The position numbers were made by a program, and so were the translations under genes. The notes beneath the pieces are model-generated. The model did no database searches. It saw only the letters and a list, made by a program, of their open reading frames with translations, and was not told the origin of the DNA. From Sulfuricaulis limicola (GTDB lineage: Bacteria > Pseudomonadota > Gammaproteobacteria > Acidiferrobacterales > Sulfurifustaceae): 64,000 nucleotides of DNA. The stretch is taken from the NCBI RefSeq assembly GCF_002355735.1, contig NZ_AP014879.1, forward strand, positions 1,054,001-1,118,000. Reading direction: 5' to 3'. The stretch's first letter is position 1. Each line of letters starts with the position of its first letter. This document shows, in pieces, positions 37,058-48,702 of the stretch.

Positions 37058-38671
37058 ACGGCCAGGCAAGCTTTTCACTCCGCGGACGCAACCCGGATGT
37101 ATTGACCTGCATTGCAAACCTTTCGAACGATGAAGTGTTCACGCCCCCCGAGTTCGCCAACAGGATGCTGGATACCCTCGCCGAGGCGTGGGCGGCCGAC
37201 AACAACGGCGCGGATATATGGGCAGACAGTTCGGTGACGTTCCTTGACCCGTGCACGAAGTCGGGCGTGTTCCTCCGTGAGATCACCAGCCGCCTCACCA
37301 AAGGCCTGGCAGCCAAAATTCCGAACCTTGAAGATCGCGTCAATCACATCCTGACCAAGCAGGTGTTCGGTATCGGCATCACGTATCTCACCAGCCTGCT
37401 GGCGCGCCGGAGCGTGTATTGCTCGAAGCATGCCAATGGCCCGCACTCCATTGCCAAGTCCTTCGCCAGCGATGACGGCAACATCTGGTTCGAGCGCACC
37501 GAGCACACGTGGGTCGATGGCAGGTGCGAGTACTGTGGCGCAAGCCAAAAGACCCTCGACCGGGGGGAAGGCCTCGAAACCCACGCGTATGCGTTCATCC
37601 ACACCGACGACATAAAGTCTCGGGTGACCGAGTTGTTAGGAGGCAATATGCAGTTTGACGTAATCATAGGGAACCCACCGTATCAACTAAGCGATGAAGG
37701 CTTTGGAACGAGCGCAGCGCCCATTTATCAGCATTTCGTAGAGCAAGCAAAGGCGTTGGAGCCTCGCTACCTATCGATGATTATTCCTGCCCGTTGGTTC
37801 GCAGGTGGCAAGGGGCTGGATGAGTTTAGGGAGTCCATGCTTAACGACAATCGCCTGCGTTCAATTGACGACTTTCTGAGCGCCTCGGACGTCTTCCCGG
37901 GAGTTGGCCTTAAGGGCGGCGTTTGTTACTTCCTCTGGGAACGGGACAATCCTGGACAGTGCCGCGTTGCCACTCATTTCAAGGACTGGCCTCTCTCTAC
38001 GGCCAGTCGTCCGCTTCTTGAAGAGGGCGCGGACGTGTTCATCCGCTTCAATGAAAGCCTGTCGATTCTCAAGAAAGTAACGGCTGCTGAGAACGACAAT
38101 ACTACCTCACTGTCGCTGCCTGAAAATAAGCGTTTCGATCAACTTGTTAGTTCCAGAAAGCCGTTCGGGCTTGAGACGACGTTCAAGGGCAAGGTCGCCA
38201 AGCGTACTGGTGACGTACTGGTCTATCAGAACGGCGGTACGGGATATGTCGCCAGAAAATCGGTGTCGACTGGCACTGAACTCATCGACAAGTGGAAGAT
38301 TTACGTTGGCCGGGCTGCTCCGGGAACTGGCAACAGAGACACCTATCCGCACAAAATCATCAGCACACCATTCGTCGGGGAGCCGGGTAGCATTTCCTCA
38401 GAGACCTATCTCTGCATCGGCCCGTTCGACTCGAAGAGTGAGGCAGAAAGTGCCTTGTCCTATCTCTGCTGTCGGTTGACGCGTCTCTTGATTCTCCTGC
38501 ATAAGCCATCCCAAGACACCACGCGCAAGGTCTACACTTTCGTACCAACCCAAGAGTGGACGAGGAGATGGACGGATGAGGATCTCTACGCGAAATATGG
38601 CATCACCGTCAGTGAAATCGCGTTCATCGAGAAGGTTATCCGCCCGATGGATCTGAGCGGACCCACTGAGG

Positions 38672-38679
<8 letters not shown>
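37054..38679 (+). CDS. Eco57I-type adenine-specific DNA methyltransferase
   Basis: A 541-residue N6-adenine methyltransferase. NDEVFTPPEFANRMLD begins the core, FLDPCTKSGVFLREI is motif I (near residue 62; the unusual TK replaces GS), and FDVIIGNPPYQL (near 200-212) is the catalytic motif IV. A probable target-recognition part follows (RWFAGGKGLDEFRESML, then LKGGVCYFLWERD). There are two paired cysteines (CEYCG). It is coupled to the small subunit upstream and overlaps the helicase downstream by 8 bases, so methylase and nuclease are made together. Confidence 0.82.
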
Positions 38680-41209
<2,530 letters not shown>

Positions 41210-41246
41210 AAGGTGGGTGCAAATTATCTAGGAGTGACTACCTGCG

Positions 41247-42005
41247 ATGCGTCGACATACTAAGACAACTAGTTTTCCGTTTGATACTTCGATCAATGCT
41301 GCGAGTACTGCGCAATCAGAAACCAAACCTATTATCACAACGGTATTAATTCCGCTGGGTTCATTCTTAGTGGCAGGTCTCGCACTATTAGTACAGGCAG
41401 TGCCCTGGTGGGTTACAGGCATTGTTGTTTTCTATGTTGTCGTCGTCGCACTGGTCGGATTAATACCGGCATCTATACGCACCTATCGCTTATTGCGGAG
41501 TTGGATGCGACAGCGTGCGGTTGCGCACCGATACACACCGTTGATACGCCGTTTTTTAACCACGTTGGTGCCAAATCTTGAGGAGTCACGCGCTGACACC
41601 GTATTTAACGTATGGAAGAGCGCTATCCCGTTGGACCAAGGACGCAACCAAGTGAGACCTGATTACGCACATTTGAGAACGCTGCAGTCGTGGCTTCGTT
41701 CAATTGATTCGCGCCTGGAAGTTGATGGTAGGAGCAATTTTGACCAACTTTGTAGCGAGCTGGCTGAGGTGGTTCTTCAGTACAACAGGTTATGCGAACA
41801 GGCTCATCGTGAGATTGAAGCTATCGTCATTGGTGGTAAAGCTGAAGATCACCAGATTCGATATCTTAAGCAGGAATGGAACAATGCGAGGGATAAACAT
41901 AATCAGACAATCAAAGCATGGGAGGATCTCGCAAAAAATATAAACCATGACGCTGGCGAAAGAATATGCTTCGATCATGGCAGTTTTTTGAAGACGGTTG
42001 GATAA
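41247..42005 (+). CDS. Membrane protein of unknown function
   Basis: A 252-residue protein with two membrane segments (LIPLGSFLVAGLALLVQAV at residues 36-54 and VTGIVVFYVVVVALVGLI at about 58-75), then a basic loop and a 170-residue cytoplasmic part rich in helices. An AGGAG sits about 10 bases before the ATG. It lies 37 bases after the restriction gene but is more AT-rich. Small membrane proteins in defence islands are often effectors, but nothing here proves that. Confidence 0.6.
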   Translation: MRRHTKTTSFPFDTSINAASTAQSETKPIITTVLIPLGSFLVAGLALLVQAVPWWVTGIVVFYVVVVALVGLIPASIRTYRLLRSWMRQRAVAHRYTPLIRRFLTTLVPNLEESRADTVFNVWKSAIPLDQGRNQVRPDYAHLRTLQSWLRSIDSRLEVDGRSNFDQLCSELAEVVLQYNRLCEQAHREIEAIVIGGKAEDHQIRYLKQEWNNARDKHNQTIKAWEDLAKNINHDAGERICFDHGSFLKTVG

Positions 42006-42180
42006 AAAAGCGACAGCGCAATAAATCCAGGCAGCCATCGCTCAGAAATCACTGGAACCGGAGAGGTATTGGCCGAGCTCGATCATCGCAGCTGTGTTTG
42101 CTGTGACCAGAGGACTTGAATAAGTATATCCTATGTGCAATTATTCACACATTAAGTGAAAATATGTACATGGAATATAC

Positions 42181-42996
42181 ATGGAACCCATAGCAGGACT
42201 CGGCAAGGAATCCCGCAAACGCTTGGCAGAGATTATCCGGGGAACACAGGGGACAGTTTCAGTACCCCAGGCCGCGAAAATCCTGAAGCTGCCTTCCAGC
42301 AAGGCGGCCAAGATGCTCGCACGCTGGGCGAAGCAGGGCTGGCTGTCGCGTGTACGGCAGGGTTTGTACGTGCCGGTCCCGCTTGAAGCGCGCACAACCG
42401 ATGTCGCACTTGAAGATCCGTGGCTCATCGCAGAACGGCTTTATTCACCCTGTTACATCGGCGGTTGGACGGCCGCGGAGTATTGGGGGCTGACCGAGCA
42501 GATCTTCCGCACCATCATCGTCCTGACGACACTTAAACCGCGGAACCGCAGACCGAGGATCAGGGGTGTTGAATTCCTGTTGCGTACTATCCCCGCAAAA
42601 TCCCTGTTCGGCACAAAACCTGTGTGGCGCGGGCAAGTAAAGGTCAATGTCGCTGATCCCACGCGGACCATCTTGGACATGCTGGCCGATCCGGCATTGG
42701 GTGGTGGATCGCGCCCGACAGTGGATGTGTTTCGTAACTATATCGGCTCGGATAAGAAGGACACCAGGCTACTGATTGAATATGCGGACCGTCTCGGCAA
42801 TGGCGCCGTGTTCAAGCGGCTTGGGTTTATCGCCGAACGTGTCGCGTCCGGGGAGAAAACACTGATCGAAGCCTGCCGCGCACGCCTGACGCAAGGTAAT
42901 GCCAAGCTCGACCCTTCCTTGCCGGCCGGCAGGCTCGTGAGTGCATGGCGGTTGTGGATACCCGAGAACTGGGCGAAGGCGAAGGGGAGAGCTTAG
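42181..42996 (+). CDS. AbiEi-type antitoxin 3
   Basis: A 271-residue AbiEi antitoxin with an N-terminal winged helix (TVSVPQAAKILKLPSSKAAK, then QGWLSRVRQGLYVPVP) and the AbiEi core WTAAEYWGLTEQIFRTIIVL. Its C-terminal half (YADRLGNGAVFKRLGFIAER) matches the family. It overlaps the toxin start by one base (TAGTG), the usual AbiE layout. The protein neutralises the toxin and represses the operon. Confidence 0.82.
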   Translation: MEPIAGLGKESRKRLAEIIRGTQGTVSVPQAAKILKLPSSKAAKMLARWAKQGWLSRVRQGLYVPVPLEARTTDVALEDPWLIAERLYSPCYIGGWTAAEYWGLTEQIFRTIIVLTTLKPRNRRPRIRGVEFLLRTIPAKSLFGTKPVWRGQVKVNVADPTRTILDMLADPALGGGSRPTVDVFRNYIGSDKKDTRLLIEYADRLGNGAVFKRLGFIAERVASGEKTLIEACRARLTQGNAKLDPSLPAGRLVSAWRLWIPENWAKAKGRA

Positions 42997-44420
42997 TGAT
43001 TACTCGACAGGAGATTGTGGACTTGGCCAGAGAGTTTGGCCTTAATCCCAATGTCGTTGAGAAGGATTACGTCCTCGGTTGGCTGCTCGCCGGTATTTTC
43101 AATCATGCCGCGCTGCAACCGGATTGGGTCTTTAAGGGCGGGACATGTCTGAAGAAGTGTTATTTCGAGACATATCGTTTCTCGGAAGACCTGGATTTCA
43201 CGCTTACCGATGCGGCGCACATCGATCAGCCATTCCTGGTGGCGACGTTTACTCAAGTCGTGCAGTGGATATACGACCACTCCGGCATAGAGTTTCCTGC
43301 GGATGCAATGCGTTTCGAAATTTATGAGAATCCCCGTGGTCGCCGCGCCGTTGAGGGTCGGATAAGTTATCGTGGCCCGATGGGCCGTGGCGGTGATCCG
43401 GCAAGAGTGAAGCTGGATTTAACGGATGACGAGGTGCTGGTCCTGGAACCGGTGATGCGGGAAGTGCACCACCCATACTCGGACAAGCCACCCGAGGGCA
43501 TACATGCCCAATGCTACAGCTACGACGAGGTTTTTGCTGAAAAGATACGCGCATTGGCGGAACGCGAGCGGCCTCGCGATTTATATGATGTGATTCATCT
43601 GTACCGCCACGCCGAATCAAGGCCGGACCGCGTACAGCTACTGCAAACACTCGAACGAAAATGTGAGTTCAAAGGAATTCCCATACCAACGATCGCCAGC
43701 CTGGATAACAAACCTGAACGCGCGGAATTGGAGGCAGAGTGGGCAAATATGCTCGGTCACCAGCTTCCGCAGTTGCCACCGTTCGATCAATTTTGGCGGG
43801 AATTGCCGGAGGTGTTCGACTGGTTACACGGCGCGCCAGAAAAGGCCACGCCTGCGCCAATGCCGGTGGCGGCCGATGTCGATACCACATGGGCGCCGCC
43901 GCCGATGGTGCACGCCTGGCACGCGGCCGTGCCATTGGAAGTGATACGCTTCGCGGCGGCGAACAGGCTGTGCGTTGAGCTTGGCTACGATGGCAGTCGC
44001 CGGCTAATTGAACCTTATTCGCTGCGAAGAACACGAGAGGGAAATCTATTATTGCATGCAGCAAGGCACGAAAGCGGAGAACCGCGGTCTTATCGCGTTG
44101 ATCGGATAGAGAGCGCGACCGCTACGCGGATTTCCTTCGTTCCCAGATATGCGATTGAGCTGACGCCAACAGGGCCGCTCGTCGCACCTCCGAGCGCGCC
44201 GCGGTCATCCAGCTTGAGCGTGTCTAGTTTTGGGCGAAGAGGATTCGGAGGTAGGTCGAAATCCGCCCGCTCCGGATTCGGGCCAACCTACGTTATCGAG
44301 TGCCCATACTGTGAAAAGAAGTTCTCACGTAAGGAGCGCAACACACGCCTAAAGCCGCACAAGGACAAGCACGGTTACCCGTGCCCTGGGCGTACTGGTT
44401 ATCTGGTGGACACGCGGTAA
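42996..44420 (+). CDS. AbiEii-type toxin fused to WYL and zinc-finger domains
   Basis: A 474-residue protein from the GTG that overlaps the antitoxin stop. Residues 1-220 are an AbiEii nucleotidyltransferase toxin: VFKGGTCLKKCYFETYRFSE, then DLDF (near 47-68) and EKIRALAERERPRDLYDVIH (near 175-195). Residues about 305-390 look like a WYL domain (VIRFAAANRLCVELGYDGSR, then RLIEPYSLRRTREG and SYRVDRIESATATRI), and the C-terminus carries a C2H2-like zinc finger (CPYCEKKFSRKERN, then KPHKDKHGYPC). Ordinary AbiEii toxins end after the first part. WYL domains bind ligands in defence regulators, so the fusion could make the toxin respond to a signal. A GAAGGGGAG ribosome site precedes the GTG. An ATG at 42945 would give 491 aa. 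Confidence 0.78.
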   Translation: MITRQEIVDLAREFGLNPNVVEKDYVLGWLLAGIFNHAALQPDWVFKGGTCLKKCYFETYRFSEDLDFTLTDAAHIDQPFLVATFTQVVQWIYDHSGIEFPADAMRFEIYENPRGRRAVEGRISYRGPMGRGGDPARVKLDLTDDEVLVLEPVMREVHHPYSDKPPEGIHAQCYSYDEVFAEKIRALAERERPRDLYDVIHLYRHAESRPDRVQLLQTLERKCEFKGIPIPTIASLDNKPERAELEAEWANMLGHQLPQLPPFDQFWRELPEVFDWLHGAPEKATPAPMPVAADVDTTWAPPPMVHAWHAAVPLEVIRFAAANRLCVELGYDGSRRLIEPYSLRRTREGNLLLHAARHESGEPRSYRVDRIESATATRISFVPRYAIELTPTGPLVAPPSAPRSSSLSVSSFGRRGFGGRSKSARSGFGPTYVIECPYCEKKFSRKERNTRLKPHKDKHGYPCPGRTGYLVDTR

Positions 44421-44769
44421 ACTTCTCCCAGGATCCTGCACGGCCCCTGCAGTATCCCTCGCCTCGAACATGACATGTATTGTGCCGTGCAGAGACCGTA
44501 GATAGGCTCGAGGAGAGATGACCGTCCCGATACGCTAAAGCTGATGGCGCCGCGAGATGGTGAGATAGAAATCCACCGCGGATATCCGAAAGCAGCGCCG
44601 ACGGAGCTCGCGATGGCCAGCCAGGACCACATGTAGGATCGTTACTGTGTTTGAATCAGACGAGAGGACCGGCACGGTAATCCGATTATTCTGTCCGATC
44701 AACCGGTTCGATTCAGCAATGCCGCCGAGTCAGACCGTATAGGCGAAAGAAAAAAATTTGAAAAGCGCG

Positions 44770-44804
44770 GGAGATAAATGATCAAAATGTGCATCTATCT
44801 CCCT
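44770..44804. promoter_or_regulatory. Inverted repeat next to a promoter
   Basis: Arms GGGAGATA (44770-44777) and TATCTCCC (44797-44804) end directly at the -35 box of the predicted promoter, a position where an activator or repressor would act. Confidence 0.45.
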
Positions 44805-44832
44805 TGACGAAAAAATGCATTCATGCAAAATA
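44805..44832 (+). promoter_or_regulatory. Predicted sigma-70 promoter
   Basis: TTGACG (44805-44810), a 16-base spacer and CAAAAT (44827-44832). It would drive transcription across the hairpin-rich noncoding region towards the integrase/ParM genes. Confidence 0.5.
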
Positions 44833-44839
44833 CGCGCGT

Positions 44840-45345
44840 TCAAGTCGCCCTCGCGGGACTTGATCGGAAACAGGACAAGAGACTTCATAGCGTGCGACGC
44901 GTCGTCGCGAAGTAGCTGGGCTGCCTGCCACCTTCGAGCGCAGGAAAACCAGCGTAGTTGGGATGGTAAGAACTTCACTCCATGCGGAGCCGATCTCGCC
45001 ATATCCCGGTAGCGAAGCGCAGTAGAGTGATTGTCAGAGAGAGTGTAAAGCGATTGTCCGGCAGACCGTGCAAGTCCTGTTCGGACCAGGTGCTCAGGCA
45101 CTCGTAGTTTGATGTCGGCACAGGACCGCCACGGTCCAATGCCCAACGCTCCGACAAGGTGGTGATTGCCGGAGTGTAGCGATGTAGGTCGGAACCCGAC
45201 GCGAACGGCCTTTCCCAAAAGCCTTCCGGCGGGTTAACGGTAGACGAGGCGCAGCCTCGTCTCCGAAGCGATGGGGAAGGAAGCAGCGGTCACGCTTGCC
45301 TTCGTTCCCCCATCTCGTCGCCGAGTTTTATCGGCGCGACGAGAA
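44840..45345 (+). ncRNA. Candidate large structured RNA
   Basis: A stretch with no coding frame but many hairpins in series: TCAAGTC...GACTTGA (44841-44864), GTGC-TCAG-GCAC (45091-45102), GGACC-GCCAC-GGTCC (45124-45138), CTCCG...CGGAG (45150-45175), GTCGG-AAC-CCGAC (45189-45201), the 9-bp perfect AGACGAGGC-GCA-GCCTCGTCT (45243-45263), a long imperfect hairpin at 45271-45315, and CTCGTCG...CGACGAG (45315-45344). This density suggests a folded RNA transcribed from the promoter at 44805. I do not recognise a known class. Function is unknown; it could act in element maintenance or regulate the genes after 45888. Confidence 0.5.
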
Positions 45346-45887
45346 GCTCACTGGCGTTCCATGACTTGTTTGCCATGGATTCCTTGCGGTGCCTGCGCAG
45401 GTTTATCGCGCGCCATCCACCGCCGCAAGCCCGCCGGTGCGGTGTTCACAGCACGTTGCGTGCGCTGTGCGCCGTTGTAACGACGTCCGCAATTTCCTGC
45501 CCCGCGGACGTCATTCCAGAAAGATACGAACCGACACGGCGCCCTAAGTCCGCCCTCGGGTGATCTCGATTGCTCGCTTTCCCCTGCGAAAGACCGCGAT
45601 CGTGAGGCGCCAAACCGTGATGCCCGCCGCCGGCCAGGCGGGAGCTCACATCCGGGTCGGTTTCCTGAACACCCCCAGCGATGACGCATTTAATTCACTG
45701 GTGGCGTTAACCACGGACTGCACATCGTGCACCGGGCACCGCCCGGAGTGGCGCGCGGCAGAAATGTCCGCACGCGACTGTCGCTTAACACTCAAGGAAC
45801 GGCCAAGCATTTTGAGCAACCCCAGGGGCGGGATAAACCGAATTGCAATACGGACCTACGCGTACTCATCAGACACGGGAGAACGTC
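45346..45887. other. Noncoding leader before the integrase-like gene
   Basis: About 540 bases without a supported gene. Small frames exist on both strands but lack ribosome binding sites. It probably belongs to the same long leader as the hairpin-rich stretch. The stretch from 44421 to 44769, after the toxin gene, likewise shows no gene. Confidence 0.45.
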
Positions 45888-47015
45888 ATGGAAAAGTTCT
45901 GGATCGAGTTCAACGAGATCTTCAAGCAACACGGCGATGCCGCGGCCCGCAGTGGCAAGCGCATCAGCTTCGGCACGCACCACATCCGGCGCGGGTATTT
46001 GAGGCGCGATTTCCACCTGCTGCGCGGCGGCGGGCTGCTCAGGTTTGAGCACGGCCAGGTGGTGCGCGAACGGCGCTTCAAGCTGGGCTCGCCCTACAAC
46101 CTCAAGGCCAAGCACATCCGGGCCTTGATCGATGACTGGCTGGCGCGCCGCCACTCGCGGTCCTACCTGGAAAACAAGCTGTCCGTGTGGCGCCAGTTCT
46201 GCGCCTGGATCAACAAGCCCAACTTGGTTCCCGGCACCGCGGAGGTGATGTCCTATCCCAACTACCGGCACCGCTCCCAGGTGGCGGTGATCGACAAGAC
46301 CTGGAGCGGGCGCGGGATCGACGTACCCGGGAAGCTCCGCGAGATTGCATCAAGCGATGCGCGCGTGGCCCTGGTCCTGGAGCTCATGCTGACGTTCTCG
46401 CTGCGGCTGAAGGAGGCCTCGCTGCTGCGTCCGCACGCGGCCGACCAGGGCGCGTATCTCGACGTCTGCCGCGGCACCAAGGGCCGTCGCCGGCGCGTGC
46501 ACCCGATCGCCACCGCCGAGGAGCGCGAGGTGCTCGAGCGCGCCAAGGCGCTGGTTGCCGACCGCACCGCATGCCTGGTGCCGAGGGACAAGACCTACAA
46601 GCAGTGGCAGAACCACGTTTACTACGTACTAACCCGACACGGCATCAGTCACAAACAAATCGGTGCTTCCACCCATGGCTTGCGCCACCAGGGGCTCAAC
46701 CGGCTGTACGAACAGATCACCGGCGTCCGGAGCCCGGTTCGCGGCGGGCGGCCGGGCGAGGTGGACCGCGCCACCGACCGTTTCGCGCGCCAACAAGTGG
46801 CCGAAACCGCCGGCCACGGCAAGCGCAGCGTGTCCTCGGCGTACCTGGGCGGGGTGCTGCACGGCAGGCAGCCGTCCGCCGCGATCCCGAATCCACCGTC
46901 CGCATCCGACGACGGCGAGGAGGACGATGGTGCGGATGATGACGATGACGATGAGGCACGACAGCTCGTCGCGGCGCTGCGTGATCGAATCAGTTCGGAT
47001 GAAGCGATTTCCTGA
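45888..47015 (+). CDS. Tyrosine recombinase-like protein (integrase domain)
   Basis: A 375-residue protein of the integrase family found in integrative elements. The catalytic set is visible: R in TFSLRLKEASLL, K in RGTKGRRRR, H-x-x-R in HGLRHQGLNRL, and the H and Tyr of AGHGKRSVSSAYLG. A SAM-like DNA-binding N-terminus precedes. The C-terminal end is acidic (DDGADDDDDDEARQ). I chose the ATG at 45888 after a GGGAGAA ribosome site; an upstream ATG would add 15 residues. It lies directly before a ParM-like gene, which suggests a role in element maintenance rather than the integration into tRNA-Leu. Confidence 0.8.
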   Translation: MEKFWIEFNEIFKQHGDAAARSGKRISFGTHHIRRGYLRRDFHLLRGGGLLRFEHGQVVRERRFKLGSPYNLKAKHIRALIDDWLARRHSRSYLENKLSVWRQFCAWINKPNLVPGTAEVMSYPNYRHRSQVAVIDKTWSGRGIDVPGKLREIASSDARVALVLELMLTFSLRLKEASLLRPHAADQGAYLDVCRGTKGRRRRVHPIATAEEREVLERAKALVADRTACLVPRDKTYKQWQNHVYYVLTRHGISHKQIGASTHGLRHQGLNRLYEQITGVRSPVRGGRPGEVDRATDRFARQQVAETAGHGKRSVSSAYLGGVLHGRQPSAAIPNPPSASDDGEEDDGADDDDDDEARQLVAALRDRISSDEAIS

Positions 47016-47042
47016 GCAAGGACTTAACAAGAGGAGACCCAC

Positions 47043-48032
47043 ATGAAAACCGTCAGAGCCATCGATGTCGGTTACGGCAACACCAAATACGTCGCGTCCC
47101 GTTCCGAACGGGAAATCCAATGCGCGATGTTTCCCTCGCTGGCGCCGGTGGCGTCGCAGCTCGAGCTGTCCACCGGCATGGCCACGACGCGCGACACGGT
47201 CGCGGTGGAGGTCGAGGGCGTCAAGTACGAGGTCGGACCCGGCGCGCGCCTCGGTCTCAAGGCGCACCACGCACGTATCCTGCACGGCGACTACGTCACG
47301 ACGCCCGAGTACCTGGCGCTCGTGCGCGGGGCGCTGTCCTGCATGCAGCTGAGCCACGTCGACCTGCTGGTGGTGGGCCTGCCGGTCGGCCTCATGAACA
47401 GCAAGGCCCGGGCGCTGGCGGCGCGGCTAAAGGGGCGGCACCCCGTCGGCAACGGACGCGAGGTCGAGGTGCGGCACGTCTGGACCCTGGCTCAGCCGCT
47501 CGGCGGATTTCTCGATTACGCGACGCGCCTGGGGACCTACGAGATGCTGGCGGAGCAGGTGAATCTGATCATCGATCCCGGCTATTACACCGTCGACTGG
47601 CTGACCGGCCTGGGGCTCAAGGCCATGCCCGAGCGCACGGGCAGTTTCGCCGGCGGGACCCACGCCGTCCTGCAGACCATCGCGCGCGGCGTGAGCGAGC
47701 AGCTCGGCGTCGCGTACACGGATCTCGACGCCATCGACCGCGCTCTGCCCCGGAACCGGCTCACGATCGGCGAGCGCGTGATCGACCTCGCGCCCCATGG
47801 CTGGCCCGCCCAGGCGCGCGTCAACGAAGCGGTAAACGCCATCGCCAACTCTGTCGGTGATGCGCTCGACGTCCACAACATCATCCTCGTGGGCGGCGGC
47901 GCGCGCTTCTACGAGGCCGCCATCCGCCGGCGCTTCCCGGCGCCGCGTTTGATCGTGGCCCCGGATCCGATCTTCGCCAACGTGCGCGGATTCCAGATCG
48001 CGGGCGAACACCACGCCTCGATGGCGGCTTAG
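47043..48032 (+). CDS. ParM/StbA-like actin-family protein
   Basis: A 329-residue actin-like ATPase as used for plasmid partition. Phosphate loop 1 is AIDVGYGNTKYV, phosphate loop 2 is LIIDPGYYTVDWL (near residue 176), and the adenosine motif is IILVGGGARFYEAAI (near 280). ParM proteins polymerise to push plasmid copies apart with a DNA-binding partner; the small gene following by 10 bases is a candidate. Its presence suggests the element had, or has, an extrachromosomal phase. Confidence 0.82.
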   Translation: MKTVRAIDVGYGNTKYVASRSEREIQCAMFPSLAPVASQLELSTGMATTRDTVAVEVEGVKYEVGPGARLGLKAHHARILHGDYVTTPEYLALVRGALSCMQLSHVDLLVVGLPVGLMNSKARALAARLKGRHPVGNGREVEVRHVWTLAQPLGGFLDYATRLGTYEMLAEQVNLIIDPGYYTVDWLTGLGLKAMPERTGSFAGGTHAVLQTIARGVSEQLGVAYTDLDAIDRALPRNRLTIGERVIDLAPHGWPAQARVNEAVNAIANSVGDALDVHNIILVGGGARFYEAAIRRRFPAPRLIVAPDPIFANVRGFQIAGEHHASMAA

Positions 48033-48042
48033 AAAACGCGCC

Positions 48043-48336
48043 ATGGGAAAACTCGTGATCAAGGTCACCGTCTATCAGGACACCGACCCCGATCTGTACG
48101 ACTCGGTCAGCCATCTTCCCTTGCGCCGGCGCAGCGCGGTGATCCGGCGGCTGTGGCGCCGGGGACTGCAAGCCGGGAGTCCGGAGACGGTGATGACGCG
48201 GCGGGCCGATCCATCGCGCGTTGAATCCGCGGGTGCGGAGGAGACAGCCATGACGACCGATCCGGCGAGTGGTGACGGCGGCGAGTTGCTTCGGCGGCAT
48301 CTGGACGGGCTGTCGGGGCTGACCGCCTTCGTGTGA
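48043..48336 (+). CDS. Small protein after ParM, possible partition partner
   Basis: A 97-residue basic protein (KVTVYQDTDPDLYDSVSHLP, then RRRSAVIRRLWRRGLQAG). The N-terminal part with its beta strand and two helices is compatible with a ribbon-helix-helix DNA-binding partner like ParR, but similarity is not strong. It begins 10 bases after the parM-like stop in the same operon. Confidence 0.55.
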   Translation: MGKLVIKVTVYQDTDPDLYDSVSHLPLRRRSAVIRRLWRRGLQAGSPETVMTRRADPSRVESAGAEETAMTTDPASGDGGELLRRHLDGLSGLTAFV

Positions 48337-48402
48337 GGCGATCCCATGCATCGAGACCGACAGGAGGAAAAACATAATGAATCGCACCGAGGAGCGCACG
48401 CC

Positions 48403-48702
48403 ATGAAAACCCTGACCCTGCCCGAGGCCGCCGCCTTCCTGCAAATGAACCCCGAGTCCTTGCGGCAGCGGGTCAAGGCCGGCGCGATTCCCGGCGCCAA
48501 GCCGGGCAAGTGCTGGGTGTTCGTGGAGGAGGACCTTGTTGCCTATCTGCGCTCGCTGTACGCTGCCCATCGGCAAGCGGTGCGAGTGACCGAGAAGGAG
48601 GTGAAATCATGTCACTCTACCGCCGAAGTAAGAACGGCGTCTGGTGGGTGCGCTTCACGGCTCCCGATGGACGCCGAATACGCCAAACTACTGGGACTGT
48701 AG
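48403..48702 (+). CDS. Excisionase-like helix-turn-helix protein
   Basis: A 99-residue protein whose first 55 residues form a MerR/excisionase-type winged helix: MKTLTLPEAAAFLQMNPESL, then RQRVKAGAIPGAKPGKCWVF and EEDLVAYLRSLY. Such proteins direct the integrase to excise the element. The ATG at 48403 follows GAGGAG. The 3' end overlaps the integrase start by 94 bases in another frame, so the two are tightly linked. Confidence 0.8.
   Translation: MKTLTLPEAAAFLQMNPESLRQRVKAGAIPGAKPGKCWVFVEEDLVAYLRSLYAAHRQAVRVTEKEVKSCHSTAEVRTASGGCASRLPMDAEYAKLLGL

Noticed and set aside
44730-45218. 162-residue minus-strand frame in the hairpin-rich region
   Set aside because: No domain or ribosome binding site, and the DNA is better explained as structured noncoding sequence.
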